Part shown: positions 12,735 to 19,988 of the stretch, piece after piece
Numbering within the stretch: the stretch's first letter is position 1
Layout of the letters: the number at the start of each line of letters is the position of its first letter
Assembly: GCA_017459485.1 (NCBI GenBank)
Contig: JAFUCW010000349.1
Coordinates: 1 to 19,988, forward strand
DNA: 19,988 bases
Direction: 5' to 3'
Source of the DNA: Eggerthellaceae bacterium
GTDB taxonomy: Bacteria > Actinomycetota > Coriobacteriia > Coriobacteriales > Eggerthellaceae
Notes under the pieces: generated by a model
What the model was told of the DNA's origin: nothing
What the model saw: the letters and a program-made list of their open reading frames with translations, nothing else
Database searches by the model: none
Made by a program: the position numbers and the translations under genes

Positions 12735-14885
12735 CTAATTCAGCCCCAGACGGTCGAGCATGAAGGCGCACGCCGCTTCTTCGGCGGAATCGTCAAGCGG
12801 CTCAAGCTGCACCACCGTGCCCGAGCGTTGCTCCAAAGCGCGCGCAATAAGCCAATCCGCAAGCGCGGGGCATTTCGCAAGCACGGGGCCATGTACGTAC
12901 GTTCCCAAAAGGTTGTGGTAGCGCACCCCTTCGGTGCCGTCGCCTTCGTTGTTGCCCACGCCGCGCAACACGGACCCGAACGCTTCGGTATCTTCGCCAA
13001 GCATCGTGATGCCTGCATGGTTTTCGAAACCGACCACGGGCGCGTCTATCACATCCGTTTGCACCACGATGTCGCCCACCAGGCGCTCGTCGCCCTGCGT
13101 GCGTCCATTACACAAATCCAGCAAGCCCAAGCCGGCCATCTCTTCGTCGCCCACATACCAGGTGGACCCCAGAATCTGGAGCCCGCCGTCCACGGCAAGC
13201 ATCACGCCTCCGCGCTCCACGTAGGAAGCAAGGTCTTCCTTGTGCTCCATAAGCTGGGCGCACGCCAAACGCTGCTCGCGGTCAAAGCCATCTCCGACCA
13301 CGACCAGGTCTGCCCCTGAAACGTCCAGCGCATCTCCGCACAGCACGCGCTCCACTTCCACAGGAATGCCCCGCCATATGCAACGTTTAGCCAGAATCGA
13401 AACGTTTCCTGCGTCTCCTCCCTGGTTGAGCAGGTCAGGAAGCACGTGGACGATGCGCAGCGGCTCACCCTCCAGCGGTGGGTTGGGAAGCGCTTCGGGC
13501 GCTAGGCGCTGCGCTTCGGTGGGCACAGGGGCTGCCTTGTCTTCGGCCATCTTCACGCACGATTCGCGCACGCCGGGCAGGCTTGTGTAGTTAGCGATCA
13601 TGAACACCTTGCAGTTTTCGCCGAGCGCCGCAACGCGATGCATGACCTCCACGGCGTCATCGACGCAAACAGCAGGAACGCCTGCATAGCGAAGACGCAC
13701 GAGCAGGTCCGCCTTGCGCATGCCGCCTACAAACACCGTCGTGTCCGACCGGCCCGCCAAAGCTTCGAAATCCACGTCCCAGATCCAGCTGACGTCGCGT
13801 CCATCGCCTTCCATGTCGTTCACGAAGAATGCCGCCGCAACCGGGCCGCGCTCCTGCAAGATGAGCGCCACGTTCTGGTTGAAGCCCGCAGGGTTTTTCG
13901 CCAGGTTCAGCAACACGTCGTGGCCATGGACGAACAGATGCTCAAGCCGACCGTTCTTCGGATCGTAGGAACCCATGACTTCGTGCATAGCGTCGTTCGA
14001 AAGGCCCATCAGGTGTCCAGCGGCATAGACGGAAAGCAGGTTGTAGGCCATGTAGGCACCACTGTACGGTGCTTCTATGTGCGCCACAGCACCTCCCGCC
14101 ACGGCGCGCTCGTCGGTGGCTGCCACCACGTCGAAGGACATGCCCTCCGCACCAATGCGGCAATTGCGCGCCATGAACTTCAAATGCGAACGGCCGAAGT
14201 CGCACGCAGGACAGCGGTAGGCGCCCAGCTGCCCATAGCTGCGGTATTCGTACGCAAGCATGTGGTCGCACACCTGGCACATAAGGGCGTTGCCTCCGCT
14301 GGCGCCCGCAAGCCCCTCGCCCATGCCGAAGGGACCGCATTCGTTGTCGACCATGCGCGCAATCTTTTCGCAATGGGGATCGTCTGCGTTGTAGACGAGC
14401 ACCGTCTTGGGCGATTGCGCAAGCGCACCTGCAATGCTTTCTTGGATGTGGGCAACTTCGCCCACACGATCAATCTGGTCGTAGAAAAGGTTGAGCAGCA
14501 GCACGTAGTGCGCCTGCAGGCCGGGAAGGATCTTCGCAAGCCACAGCTCGTCGCACTCGAACACGCCCCAGTCGCCCGAGGTGGCCTGGAGCAGGCTGGT
14601 TGCCACGCCAGAGTCCAGGTTTGCCCCGCCCCTGTTGCACACCACGCGCTGCCCCGACGCTTCCAAGCAGTCCGCGAGCATGTTGGTCACCGTGGTTTTG
14701 CCGTTGGTCCCCACCACGCAAACGCTCCCGCGCGAAAGCCTTGAGCGGACGTCGGCGATAATGGACGGATCGATGTAGAGCGCAATCTTGCCAGGAAAGT
14801 TGCCTGCTGGTCGGCGGAACACGTGTCGAAGGGCCGCACTTGAAACGGCGCTTGCCGCCTGAGCCAATGCTTTTCGGATACCCAT
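12735..14885 (-). CDS. fused MurT-GatD lipid II isoglutaminyl synthase, GatD nucleophile replaced
   Basis: Amidates the D-Glu of lipid II stem peptides to iso-Gln; usually two proteins, MurT (Mur-ligase like) and GatD (glutaminase), here one of 716 residues. MurT part: ATP loop GTNGKTT at 59-65; Cys4 zinc ribbon Cys203, 206, 225, 228; NPAGFNQN at 331-338; WIWDVDFE with catalytic Asp370. GatD part from about 475: LLNQGGDAGNVSILAKRCIWRGI, VVVGDGFDREQ, then VMLAVDGGLQILG and His665 in GTYVHGP. In active GatD the loop reads I-C-G-G-Y-Q; here Cys is Asp566 (codon GAC), so the usual glutaminase chemistry should not work. ATG at 14885 has AAAGG upstream; the frame to 14957 lacks support. The gene stands alone, 188 bases upstream of the LCP gene. 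Confidence 0.92.
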   Translation of the reverse strand: MGIRKALAQAASAVSSAALRHVFRRPAGNFPGKIALYIDPSIIADVRSRLSRGSVCVVGTNGKTTVTNMLADCLEASGQRVVCNRGGANLDSGVATSLLQATSGDWGVFECDELWLAKILPGLQAHYVLLLNLFYDQIDRVGEVAHIQESIAGALAQSPKTVLVYNADDPHCEKIARMVDNECGPFGMGEGLAGASGGNALMCQVCDHMLAYEYRSYGQLGAYRCPACDFGRSHLKFMARNCRIGAEGMSFDVVAATDERAVAGGAVAHIEAPYSGAYMAYNLLSVYAAGHLMGLSNDAMHEVMGSYDPKNGRLEHLFVHGHDVLLNLAKNPAGFNQNVALILQERGPVAAAFFVNDMEGDGRDVSWIWDVDFEALAGRSDTTVFVGGMRKADLLVRLRYAGVPAVCVDDAVEVMHRVAALGENCKVFMIANYTSLPGVRESCVKMAEDKAAPVPTEAQRLAPEALPNPPLEGEPLRIVHVLPDLLNQGGDAGNVSILAKRCIWRGIPVEVERVLCGDALDVSGADLVVVGDGFDREQRLACAQLMEHKEDLASYVERGGVMLAVDGGLQILGSTWYVGDEEMAGLGLLDLCNGRTQGDERLVGDIVVQTDVIDAPVVGFENHAGITMLGEDTEAFGSVLRGVGNNEGDGTEGVRYHNLLGTYVHGPVLAKCPALADWLIARALEQRSGTVVQLEPLDDSAEEAACAFMLDRLGLN

Positions 14886-14970
14886 TTGAACTACCTTTAA
14901 CCCGTTAGGCCTTATGGAGGAACAGTACAGGAGCTGCACACAAAGATGGCGCAACACTCTGTCTTTTCAG

Positions 14971-14976
14971 TATAAT
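14971..14976 (+). promoter_or_regulatory. candidate -10 box upstream of the SPOR-like gene
   Basis: TATAAT 129 bases upstream of the ATG at 15105; the -35 is weak. The leader contains TGCCT...AGGCA inverted repeats around 14992-15019. Confidence 0.3.
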
Positions 14977-15104
14977 AGCCCTCTGGTATTGCCTGGGTGT
15001 TAAATTATGCCAAGGCATCATATATGGAGTGTAAGAGAGAAGTAAATGCACTACACGCTCCGGGGACCGCAGGTGCCACGAAGCATGGGAAAGCGGGCTA
15101 GACA

Positions 15105-16211
15105 ATGGCTAAAAACAACAACAAAGCAAATCAGGGTGAAAATCTAAACGAATGGGCTGCCGAGGCCGCTGAAGCCGGACGCGTCAACCTCAACGAAGGC
15201 AAGTCGCGCTCGAACGAGTCGCGCACACGCGAAATAGTCATGCCTCCGGAGGAAGGTGGCGCATCGAAGGCCGCCGTCTACAGCTACGGCAACCAGAAAA
15301 AGAAGCGCCACACCGGCGCAATCGCAGCTGGTGTTTTGGTGGCAGCACTTGCCGCTGGCGGCGTTGGCTTTGCCGTTGGCGGAGGCGAAAACAGTCCCCT
15401 TTCCAGTCTTTTCCGCGGGCCGGAAAACAGCGCGAGCGCTTCGTCAAGCGAATCGACTGCCAGCGTAACCATCACCGATACAACGTCCTCCGCGGGCTCG
15501 AGCAGCTCGGACAGCTCGAGCAGCGCCGTGACTTCAAGCAGCTCGAGCAGCGCAGGCGCTACGACCAGCACAAGTTCGTCTAGCTCGAGCGGGTCGTCTG
15601 CAGCATCGAGCGGCGAATCGAACGGCAGCTCTGCGGAAAGCAGCGGATCGGCCGACAACGCGCAACAGGGCGCAAACCAAGGCAATACGAGCAACAACGA
15701 CAATGGCGGCAATGGCAGCAATGGTGGCACCAACGGCCAATCTGGCAACGCTCCTGCAGCCGAACCTGCCCCAGCACCGGCGCCTGCCCAACCCGACACG
15801 AGCATTCAGCCCCAGTACGTTGAACCAAGCAACACGAACCAGCAACAGCAGCAGCAGGCGCAGCCGCAACAGCAACAGCAGCCGCAGCAACAACAGCAGC
15901 CCGAGCCTCAGCCGCAGCCGCAGCAGCACAGCGGCGGTTTCCACGAAGGCGACCCGTTCTGGGGCCTTTGGGTCGGCGCGTTCAAAGACCGCTCCAACGC
16001 CGAAGAGCGCCTTCAGGCAATGCGCAACCTGGGCTACCCCGACCCCCGCATTTACTGGTCGCAGGACTATTCCAACCTGAACCAAGACGGCTACTGGGTG
16101 GTGGCGGCTGGCATCTACGACAGCGAAGCCAACGCGCGCTACCACATGACCGCCGCCGCAAACGGTGGCTATTCCGACGCCTACGTGCTGTATTCGGGAA
16201 ACCACAAGTAG
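15105..16211 (+). CDS. membrane-anchored low-complexity protein with C-terminal SPOR-like domain
   Basis: 368 residues. A charged cytoplasmic N-terminus (1-69) ends in KKKRH, followed by one membrane helix (about 71-92). Outside are linkers of clearly different composition: Ser-rich (108-185), Asn/Gly-rich (185-215), Ala/Pro (215-235) and Gln/Pro (245-282, coded by a CAG/CAA/CCG microsatellite). The folded end, 285-368, resembles SPOR peptidoglycan-binding domains: FWGLWVGAFKDRSNAEERLQAMRNLGY, then YWVVAAGIYDSEANARYHMTAAANGGYSDAYVLYSG. SPOR domains bind denuded glycan strands, often at division sites. The long linker would carry the domain through the wall. Family assignment is by pattern only. 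Weak ribosome site; the only ATG in a suitable place. A strong terminator follows. Confidence 0.8.
   Translation: MAKNNNKANQGENLNEWAAEAAEAGRVNLNEGKSRSNESRTREIVMPPEEGGASKAAVYSYGNQKKKRHTGAIAAGVLVAALAAGGVGFAVGGGENSPLSSLFRGPENSASASSSESTASVTITDTTSSAGSSSSDSSSSAVTSSSSSSAGATTSTSSSSSSGSSAASSGESNGSSAESSGSADNAQQGANQGNTSNNDNGGNGSNGGTNGQSGNAPAAEPAPAPAPAQPDTSIQPQYVEPSNTNQQQQQQAQPQQQQQPQQQQQPEPQPQPQQHSGGFHEGDPFWGLWVGAFKDRSNAEERLQAMRNLGYPDPRIYWSQDYSNLNQDGYWVVAAGIYDSEANARYHMTAAANGGYSDAYVLYSGNHK
15838..15935 (+). repeat. CAG/CAA/CCG microsatellite coding a Gln/Pro tract
   Basis: Runs of CAGCAACAG and CAGCCG code for poly-Gln broken by Pro and Ala. Slippage would change linker length in steps of one codon without breaking the frame. 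Confidence 0.85.
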
Positions 16212-16258
16212 TCCCGACGGATTCTTTATAGCTGCGATCAGAGCGTCGCAGGACAGCA

Positions 16259-16285
16259 AAAGAGGGGCCCGCGTGGCCCCTCTTT
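16259..16285. terminator. bidirectional rho-independent terminator
   Basis: AAAGAGGGGCC at 16259-16269 pairs with GGCCCCTCTTT at 16275-16285, loop CGCGT. T-rich tails follow in both directions (TCTTTCTT on plus, CTCTTTTG on minus). It sits between the convergent SPOR-like gene and ackA. Confidence 0.9.
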
Positions 16286-16328
16286 CTTGCGTGCTGGCTG
16301 GTGCATTTTGGATGGTGCGTGTCGCCTG

Positions 16329-17531
16329 TTACAGGGCACCCACGATTTCAGCAGCGTCGTTTGCGATGCACGCCTCTTCGTCGGCAGCGACCAGGCAGAT
16401 CTGGACCGAGCTGTCCGCCGCAGAGATAATCGTGTTCTTGCCACGCACGTTGTTGGCCTCTGCGTCCAGCTTGATGCCCAGATGCTCCAAGCCAGCGAAG
16501 ATCTTCTCACGCGCAGAAATGCTGTTTTCGCCCACGCCTGCGGTCATGACGATCACGTCAGTATGCGGAAGAATGGCGAAGTACGACCCGATGGCCTTCT
16601 GGACGCGGTAGATGTACATGTCGAGCGCCAGCTGGGCGTCTTCGTTGCCGTTGGCAGCTGCTTCCTCCACGTCGCGCATGTCGGAGCTTACGCCGGACAC
16701 GCCAAGAAAGCCGCTCTTCTTGTTCAGGATGGTGTCGACTTCGGCGGCAGACAGGCCTTCCTTGTTCATGAGGAACGGGATGATTGCCGGGTCGATGTCG
16801 CCGCAGCGCGTGCCCATCATCAGGCCCTCGAGAGGAGTCAGACCCATGGTCGTGTCGACGGATTTGCCACCGTCGACCGCGGTAATGGAGCCGCCATTGC
16901 CCAGATGGCAGGTGATGATGCCCAGTTCCTCGACCGGCTTGCCTACCAGCTCTGCCGCCGTGCGGGCCGCGTAGCCGTGGCTAGTGCCGTGGAAGCCGTA
17001 ACGGCGGATTGCATGCTTCTTGTAGTACTCCATGGGAATGGGGTACATGTAGGCCTTGGCCGGCATGGTGGCATGGAACGCGGTATCGAACACGGCAACC
17101 TGCGGCATGTTCGGGTACAGCTCACGCGTCTTGTAGATGCAGGCGAGTCCTGGAGGGTTGTGCAGCGGCGCAAGGTCGTTGCAGGACTCGATCTTGGCAA
17201 GGACGTCGTCGTCGATGAGTACCGAGCTAGAGAAGTGCTCGCCGCCGTGCACCACGCGGTTGCCGATGGCGCCGATTTCGTCGAGGCTCTTCACCGGAGA
17301 TGCAGGGTCGCTTCCCAGCACTTCGAGCAGCTTGACTAGGCAGTCGGCCACAGTCACGTCAGGCATTTCGTAGGTGGTCTTTTCGAAGTCGGGAGCAAAG
17401 CTGACGTTCATGAATCCATCGGGAAGGCCTACCTTCTCTGCCAGGCACTTCATCGTGGATTCGCCCGTCTCCGTTTCGATCAGCTGGCTTTTAAGGCTGG
17501 AGCTACCAGCATTCACCACTAATACAAGCAT
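16329..17531 (-). CDS. ackA: acetate kinase
   Basis: Interconverts acetyl phosphate + ADP and acetate + ATP; cytoplasmic, the ATP-forming step of acetate fermentation. 400 residues, standard length. Family residues are present: Asn7 in VNAGSSSLK, Arg92 in NRVVHGGE, Asp149 in VFDTAFH, His181 in YGFHGTSH, the HLGNGGS loop at 209-215, Arg242 in GTRCGD and the late AGVGENS glutamate. ATG at 17531 is preceded by AAAGGGG. The usual partner pta (phosphotransacetylase) is not next to it within the window; it would have to be elsewhere. No unusual residues seen. Confidence 0.97.
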   Translation of the reverse strand: MLVLVVNAGSSSLKSQLIETETGESTMKCLAEKVGLPDGFMNVSFAPDFEKTTYEMPDVTVADCLVKLLEVLGSDPASPVKSLDEIGAIGNRVVHGGEHFSSSVLIDDDVLAKIESCNDLAPLHNPPGLACIYKTRELYPNMPQVAVFDTAFHATMPAKAYMYPIPMEYYKKHAIRRYGFHGTSHGYAARTAAELVGKPVEELGIITCHLGNGGSITAVDGGKSVDTTMGLTPLEGLMMGTRCGDIDPAIIPFLMNKEGLSAAEVDTILNKKSGFLGVSGVSSDMRDVEEAAANGNEDAQLALDMYIYRVQKAIGSYFAILPHTDVIVMTAGVGENSISAREKIFAGLEHLGIKLDAEANNVRGKNTIISAADSSVQICLVAADEEACIANDAAEIVGAL

Positions 17532-17643
17532 GTTTCCCCTTTCATTCGGGCTTGATGTGATTTGTATTATGAACGACTTCTATCGCCATGCATAATCGCG
17601 ATTAATAAAGCTACAAACTTAACGAAGTCGTGCGGCGTCAGGC

Positions 17644-17659
17644 CGGTCGCAACCGACCG
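17644..17659 (-). terminator. weak hairpin after htpG
   Basis: CGGTCG-CAAC-CGACCG, a perfect 6-bp stem just past the htpG stop codon; no U-tract follows, so termination is uncertain. Confidence 0.35.
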
Positions 17660-17668
17660 CGCAGCACC

Positions 17669-19633
17669 CTATTTCATCAGCTCGCAGATTGCCTGGCTGA
17701 AGGCCACCGGGTCGTCCACGGGAAGGCCCTCTACTAGCAGCGCCTGATTGTAGAGCAGGTTCGTGTAACGAGACACCTTGTCTGCGTCTCCGCCTTCTTG
17801 CGCTTGCTTGAGCACCTCGAAGATGGGATGGCCCGCATTCAGCTCCAGCACGCGTTCGCTCTTGATGGCCTGCGCCTGGGCATCGGGCATTTGCGACATG
17901 ATCTTTTCCATCTCCAAGCTAACCGGCCCCTGCGCAGTAAGGGCGGCGGGCGCATCGGTCAAACGCGTGGACACAGCCACCTTCACCACCTTGTCGCCAA
18001 GCGCCTCGGCCATCGCCGCGAACAAGTCTGCGTTGGCTTCCGTTGCCGCCTCGGCGGCTTCCTTGTCGGCCTCGGTCTCTAGTCCCAAGTCGCCGCCGGC
18101 CACGTTGAGCAGCTGCTTTTCGGCATACTGCATCATGGTCTGGAAGCAGAACTCGTCCACGTCCTGCGTGCACAGAAGCACATCGTAGCCGCGGCCGGTC
18201 ACGCTGGTGACCATGGGCATCTTCGACAGGCGCTCCACTTCTTCGCCCGCAGCGTAGTAGATGGCGTCTTGACCCTCTGCCGCCGCTTCCAGATACTCGT
18301 CAAGCGTGACCATCTTCTCTTGCTTGGCGGAGTAGAACAAAAGCAGCGGTGCAAGCTCGGCGGCGCGTGCTCCGTAGCTGGTGTAGATTCCGAACTTCAA
18401 GCCGTTGCCGAAGTTCTCGAAGAACTGCTCGTAGGCTTCGCGGTCGCCGTCGCGCATCTTGGTCAGCTCGCTGGTAATCTTGCTTTCCACTTTCTTGGCG
18501 ATTGCGCGCAGCTGGCTGTTGTGCTGCAGGGTTTCGCGGCTGATGTTAAGTGTAAGGTCTTGGCTGTCGACCACGCCGCGCATGAAGTTGTAGTGGTCGG
18601 GCAGCAGCTCTTCGCACTTGTCCATGATCAGCACGTTTGAGCTGTAGAGCTCCAAGCCCTTTTTATAGTCCTTCGAGTACAGATCGAACGGCGCGCGCGA
18701 GGGGACGAACATAAGCACGTCGTAGGAAAGCGCCCCTTCCGCATGAACGGTGATCGTGCGGATGGGATCGGCGAAGTCGTGGAACTGGCTTTTGTAGAAC
18801 TCGTTGTACTCTTCGTCTTTCACGTCCTGCTTGCGACGCTTCCAAATGGGAACCATCGAATTGATGGTCTCCGTTTCGAAGTAGGTCTCCCATTGCGGGT
18901 CGGCGTTTTCGTCCGCGCCTTCCGCGCCCTCCTCCGGCTCGATCTTGCGCTGGTGCATGCACTCCATCTGCACGGGATAGCGCACATAGTTGCTGTAACG
19001 GCGGATTAATTCTTTCAGGCCATATTCGGTCAGGTAGGTGTCGTAGTTTTCGTCGCCTTCGTTTTCCTTGATGGTCAAGATGACGTCGGTGCCATGCCCT
19101 TCCTTTTCGGCTTCGGTGATGGTGTAGCCTTCCACGCCATCGCTTTCCCACGCCCACGCCTGGTCGGACCCAAATGCCTTCGTGACCACGCGCACTTTAG
19201 ACGCTACCATGAACGCAGAGTAGAAGCCCACGCCGAACTGCCCGATTATGTCCACGCTGCTTGCAGCAGGCTTCTTCTTGCCTTTGCCTTCCGCATCACC
19301 AGCTTCCTGGGCCGCAGCCTCCTGGGCCTGCTTGAACTCCAGGCTGTCGGAATGCGCGATCACGCCCAAGTTCTTTTCCAGCTCTTCGTTTGTCATGCCG
19401 ATGCCAGAATCCGACACCGTGACCGTGCGCGCGTCTTCGTCGAACGCTACGTGGATGACCAGGTCGTCTTTCTTGAGCTTCACCGACTTGTCGGTCAGGC
19501 TTTTGAAGTAGAGCTTGTCTTCCGCATCCGACGCGTTGGAGATAAGCTCGCGCAGGAAGATTTCGCGGTTCGTGTAGATCGAGTTGATCATAAGGTCGAG
19601 CAGCTTCTTGCTCTCTGTCTTGAATTTGCGCAT
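17669..19633 (-). CDS. htpG: molecular chaperone HtpG (Hsp90 family)
   Basis: ATP-dependent dimeric chaperone, cytoplasmic; 654 residues. N-terminal GHKL ATPase: REIFLRELISNASDAEDKL with the catalytic Glu28, VSDSGIGMT, GQFGVGFYSAFMV, and GHGTDVILTI. Middle domain: VPSRAPFDLY, LYSSNVLIMDKCEELLPDHYNFMRGVVDS, and ISRETLQHNSQL with the catalytic Arg. The dimerisation domain ends near LLYNQALLVEG. Between SDSLEF and the GQFGVGF loop lies a charged Ala/Glu/Gly/Lys insert of about 25 residues in the ATP lid (KQAQEAAAQEAGDAEGKGKK), longer than in typical bacterial HtpG. Start ATG at 19633 has GAAGG upstream and gives the normal MRKFKTESKKLLDLM start; the frame to 19735 crosses the promoter. TATAAT at 19698-19703 is a likely -10. 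No CIRCE element is seen. Confidence 0.96.
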   Translation of the reverse strand: MRKFKTESKKLLDLMINSIYTNREIFLRELISNASDAEDKLYFKSLTDKSVKLKKDDLVIHVAFDEDARTVTVSDSGIGMTNEELEKNLGVIAHSDSLEFKQAQEAAAQEAGDAEGKGKKKPAASSVDIIGQFGVGFYSAFMVASKVRVVTKAFGSDQAWAWESDGVEGYTITEAEKEGHGTDVILTIKENEGDENYDTYLTEYGLKELIRRYSNYVRYPVQMECMHQRKIEPEEGAEGADENADPQWETYFETETINSMVPIWKRRKQDVKDEEYNEFYKSQFHDFADPIRTITVHAEGALSYDVLMFVPSRAPFDLYSKDYKKGLELYSSNVLIMDKCEELLPDHYNFMRGVVDSQDLTLNISRETLQHNSQLRAIAKKVESKITSELTKMRDGDREAYEQFFENFGNGLKFGIYTSYGARAAELAPLLLFYSAKQEKMVTLDEYLEAAAEGQDAIYYAAGEEVERLSKMPMVTSVTGRGYDVLLCTQDVDEFCFQTMMQYAEKQLLNVAGGDLGLETEADKEAAEAATEANADLFAAMAEALGDKVVKVAVSTRLTDAPAALTAQGPVSLEMEKIMSQMPDAQAQAIKSERVLELNAGHPIFEVLKQAQEGGDADKVSRYTNLLYNQALLVEGLPVDDPVAFSQAICELMK

Positions 19634-19697
19634 TGGTTCGCCTTCTTTCGTGCTTGCAGCAAAAAGGACAGCCGTGCTGCCCCGCTTTTTGCTTTCT

Positions 19698-19703
19698 ATT
19701 ATA
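19698..19703 (-). promoter_or_regulatory. candidate -10 box of htpG
   Basis: TATAAT on the minus strand 64 bases upstream of the htpG ATG. It lies within the 100-base region shared with the divergent lipoprotein gene; the -35 is poor. Confidence 0.4.
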
Positions 19704-19719
19704 GCCTTGTACGCTTTGC

Positions 19720-19725
19720 TATACT
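19720..19725 (+). promoter_or_regulatory. candidate -10 of a leaderless lipoprotein transcript
   Basis: TATACT with eight bases before the ATG at 19734 and no ribosome site between them, a second leaderless-type arrangement in the window. Confidence 0.35.
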
Positions 19726-19733
19726 CGTCACCC

Positions 19734-19988
19734 ATGAAACAAAAGAATTACAGCACGTTAACGCGCGTTTCGCCTCCATCTTTGCTGACGTCTCTGCCGA
19801 CACCTTTGCCGACACTTTTGCGGGCATTCTTGCTGGCAGCCCTTGTTCTTTCCGCAGTGGCATGCGGGCTTTGTTCGTGCTCCCAGAACTCTCCTGCCTC
19901 AAGTGAAACGACAACGGTGCCACCGTTCTACAGCTGGGACGGCTTTTCGAAGATCGGCCAGCGCTACACCTACCAATCCGCTTCCGGA
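19734..19988 (+). CDS. predicted lipoprotein, 3' end outside window
   Basis: 85 residues are visible. The start MKQKNYSTLTRV is basic, followed by a Leu/Pro/Thr-rich stretch (SLLTSLPTPLPTLL) coded by a degenerate DNA repeat, a hydrophobic core FLLAALVLSAV, and cysteines at AVAC, GLC and CSC, any of which could be the lipid-bearing Cys. A Ser/Thr/Pro linker and then FYSWDGFSKIGQRYTYQSASG begin the mature domain, which I do not recognise. Predicted to be anchored on the outer face of the membrane. ATG at 19734 has no Shine-Dalgarno sequence; TATACT lies just upstream. Divergent from htpG. Confidence 0.7.
   Translation, partial: MKQKNYSTLTRVSPPSLLTSLPTPLPTLLRAFLLAALVLSAVACGLCSCSQNSPASSETTTVPPFYSWDGFSKIGQRYTYQSASG

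Noticed and set aside
13638..14744. 368-codon open frame opposite murT-gatD
   Set aside because: Composition (Arg/His/Ala/Val) typical of antisense frames; the minus strand carries all the MurT motifs.
15534..16259. Leu/Arg-rich frame opposite the SPOR-like gene
   Set aside because: Leu runs are simply the complement of the CAG/CAA microsatellite and not a membrane protein.
19634..19733. CIRCE heat-shock operator upstream of htpG
   Set aside because: No TTAGCACTC-N9-GAGTGCTAA-type inverted repeat is present.

Overview
The window looks like a chromosomal segment of a GC-rich anaerobic actinobacterium, most likely class Coriobacteriia (Eggerthella/Slackia/Gordonibacter-like). This is inferred from a fused MurT-GatD peptidoglycan amidating protein, a fragment of a cell-wall-binding repeat-2 protein, acetate kinase, a short cysteine-containing GGDEF protein, TTG/GTG starts and two candidate leaderless promoters. 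No rRNA, tRNA or CRISPR was seen, so the taxonomy is only an inference.

Layout. 1-3000: the 5' part of a MacB-type ABC ATPase (-), a PiT phosphate transporter (-) and a GGDEF protein (+). 3001-8430: an accessory segment. It holds a lipoprotein-type MTA/SAH nucleosidase (-), a CGNR-like zinc-ribbon protein (-), and a divergent, overlapping three-gene operon (+) of a DUF4417 protein, a stand-alone LHH (HNH/EndoVII-fold) nuclease toxin and a SUKH (SMI1/KNR4) immunity protein. Next to these lie a frameshifted cell-wall-binding pseudogene and an internally deleted IS3-family element. Two copies of a roughly 100-bp extragenic repeat flank this segment; in one copy a 13-bp core is inverted, and the other carries a MITE-like palindrome. 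8429-9160: an XRE-type regulator (-) and a strongly folded leader. 9161-19988: mostly core genes: dapA (+); a hypothetical protein overlapping an LCP-family cell-wall ligase (-); murT-gatD fusion (-); a membrane-anchored SPOR-like protein (+); ackA (-); htpG (-); and the start of a lipoprotein gene (+).

How the genes fit together. dapA (diaminopimelate/lysine), MurT-GatD (glutamate amidation of lipid II), the LCP protein (attachment of glycopolymers to peptidoglycan) and the SPOR-like protein (peptidoglycan binding) make the right half a cell-envelope neighbourhood. The left-centre is a recombination-prone insertion site carrying a toxin/immunity module. The strongest candidates for something new are this DUF4417-LHH-SUKH operon, in which the toxin has no recognisable export domain; the MurT-GatD fusion whose glutaminase nucleophile position is Asp instead of Cys; the exported nucleosidase; and the multi-hairpin dapA leader with an alternative pairing.
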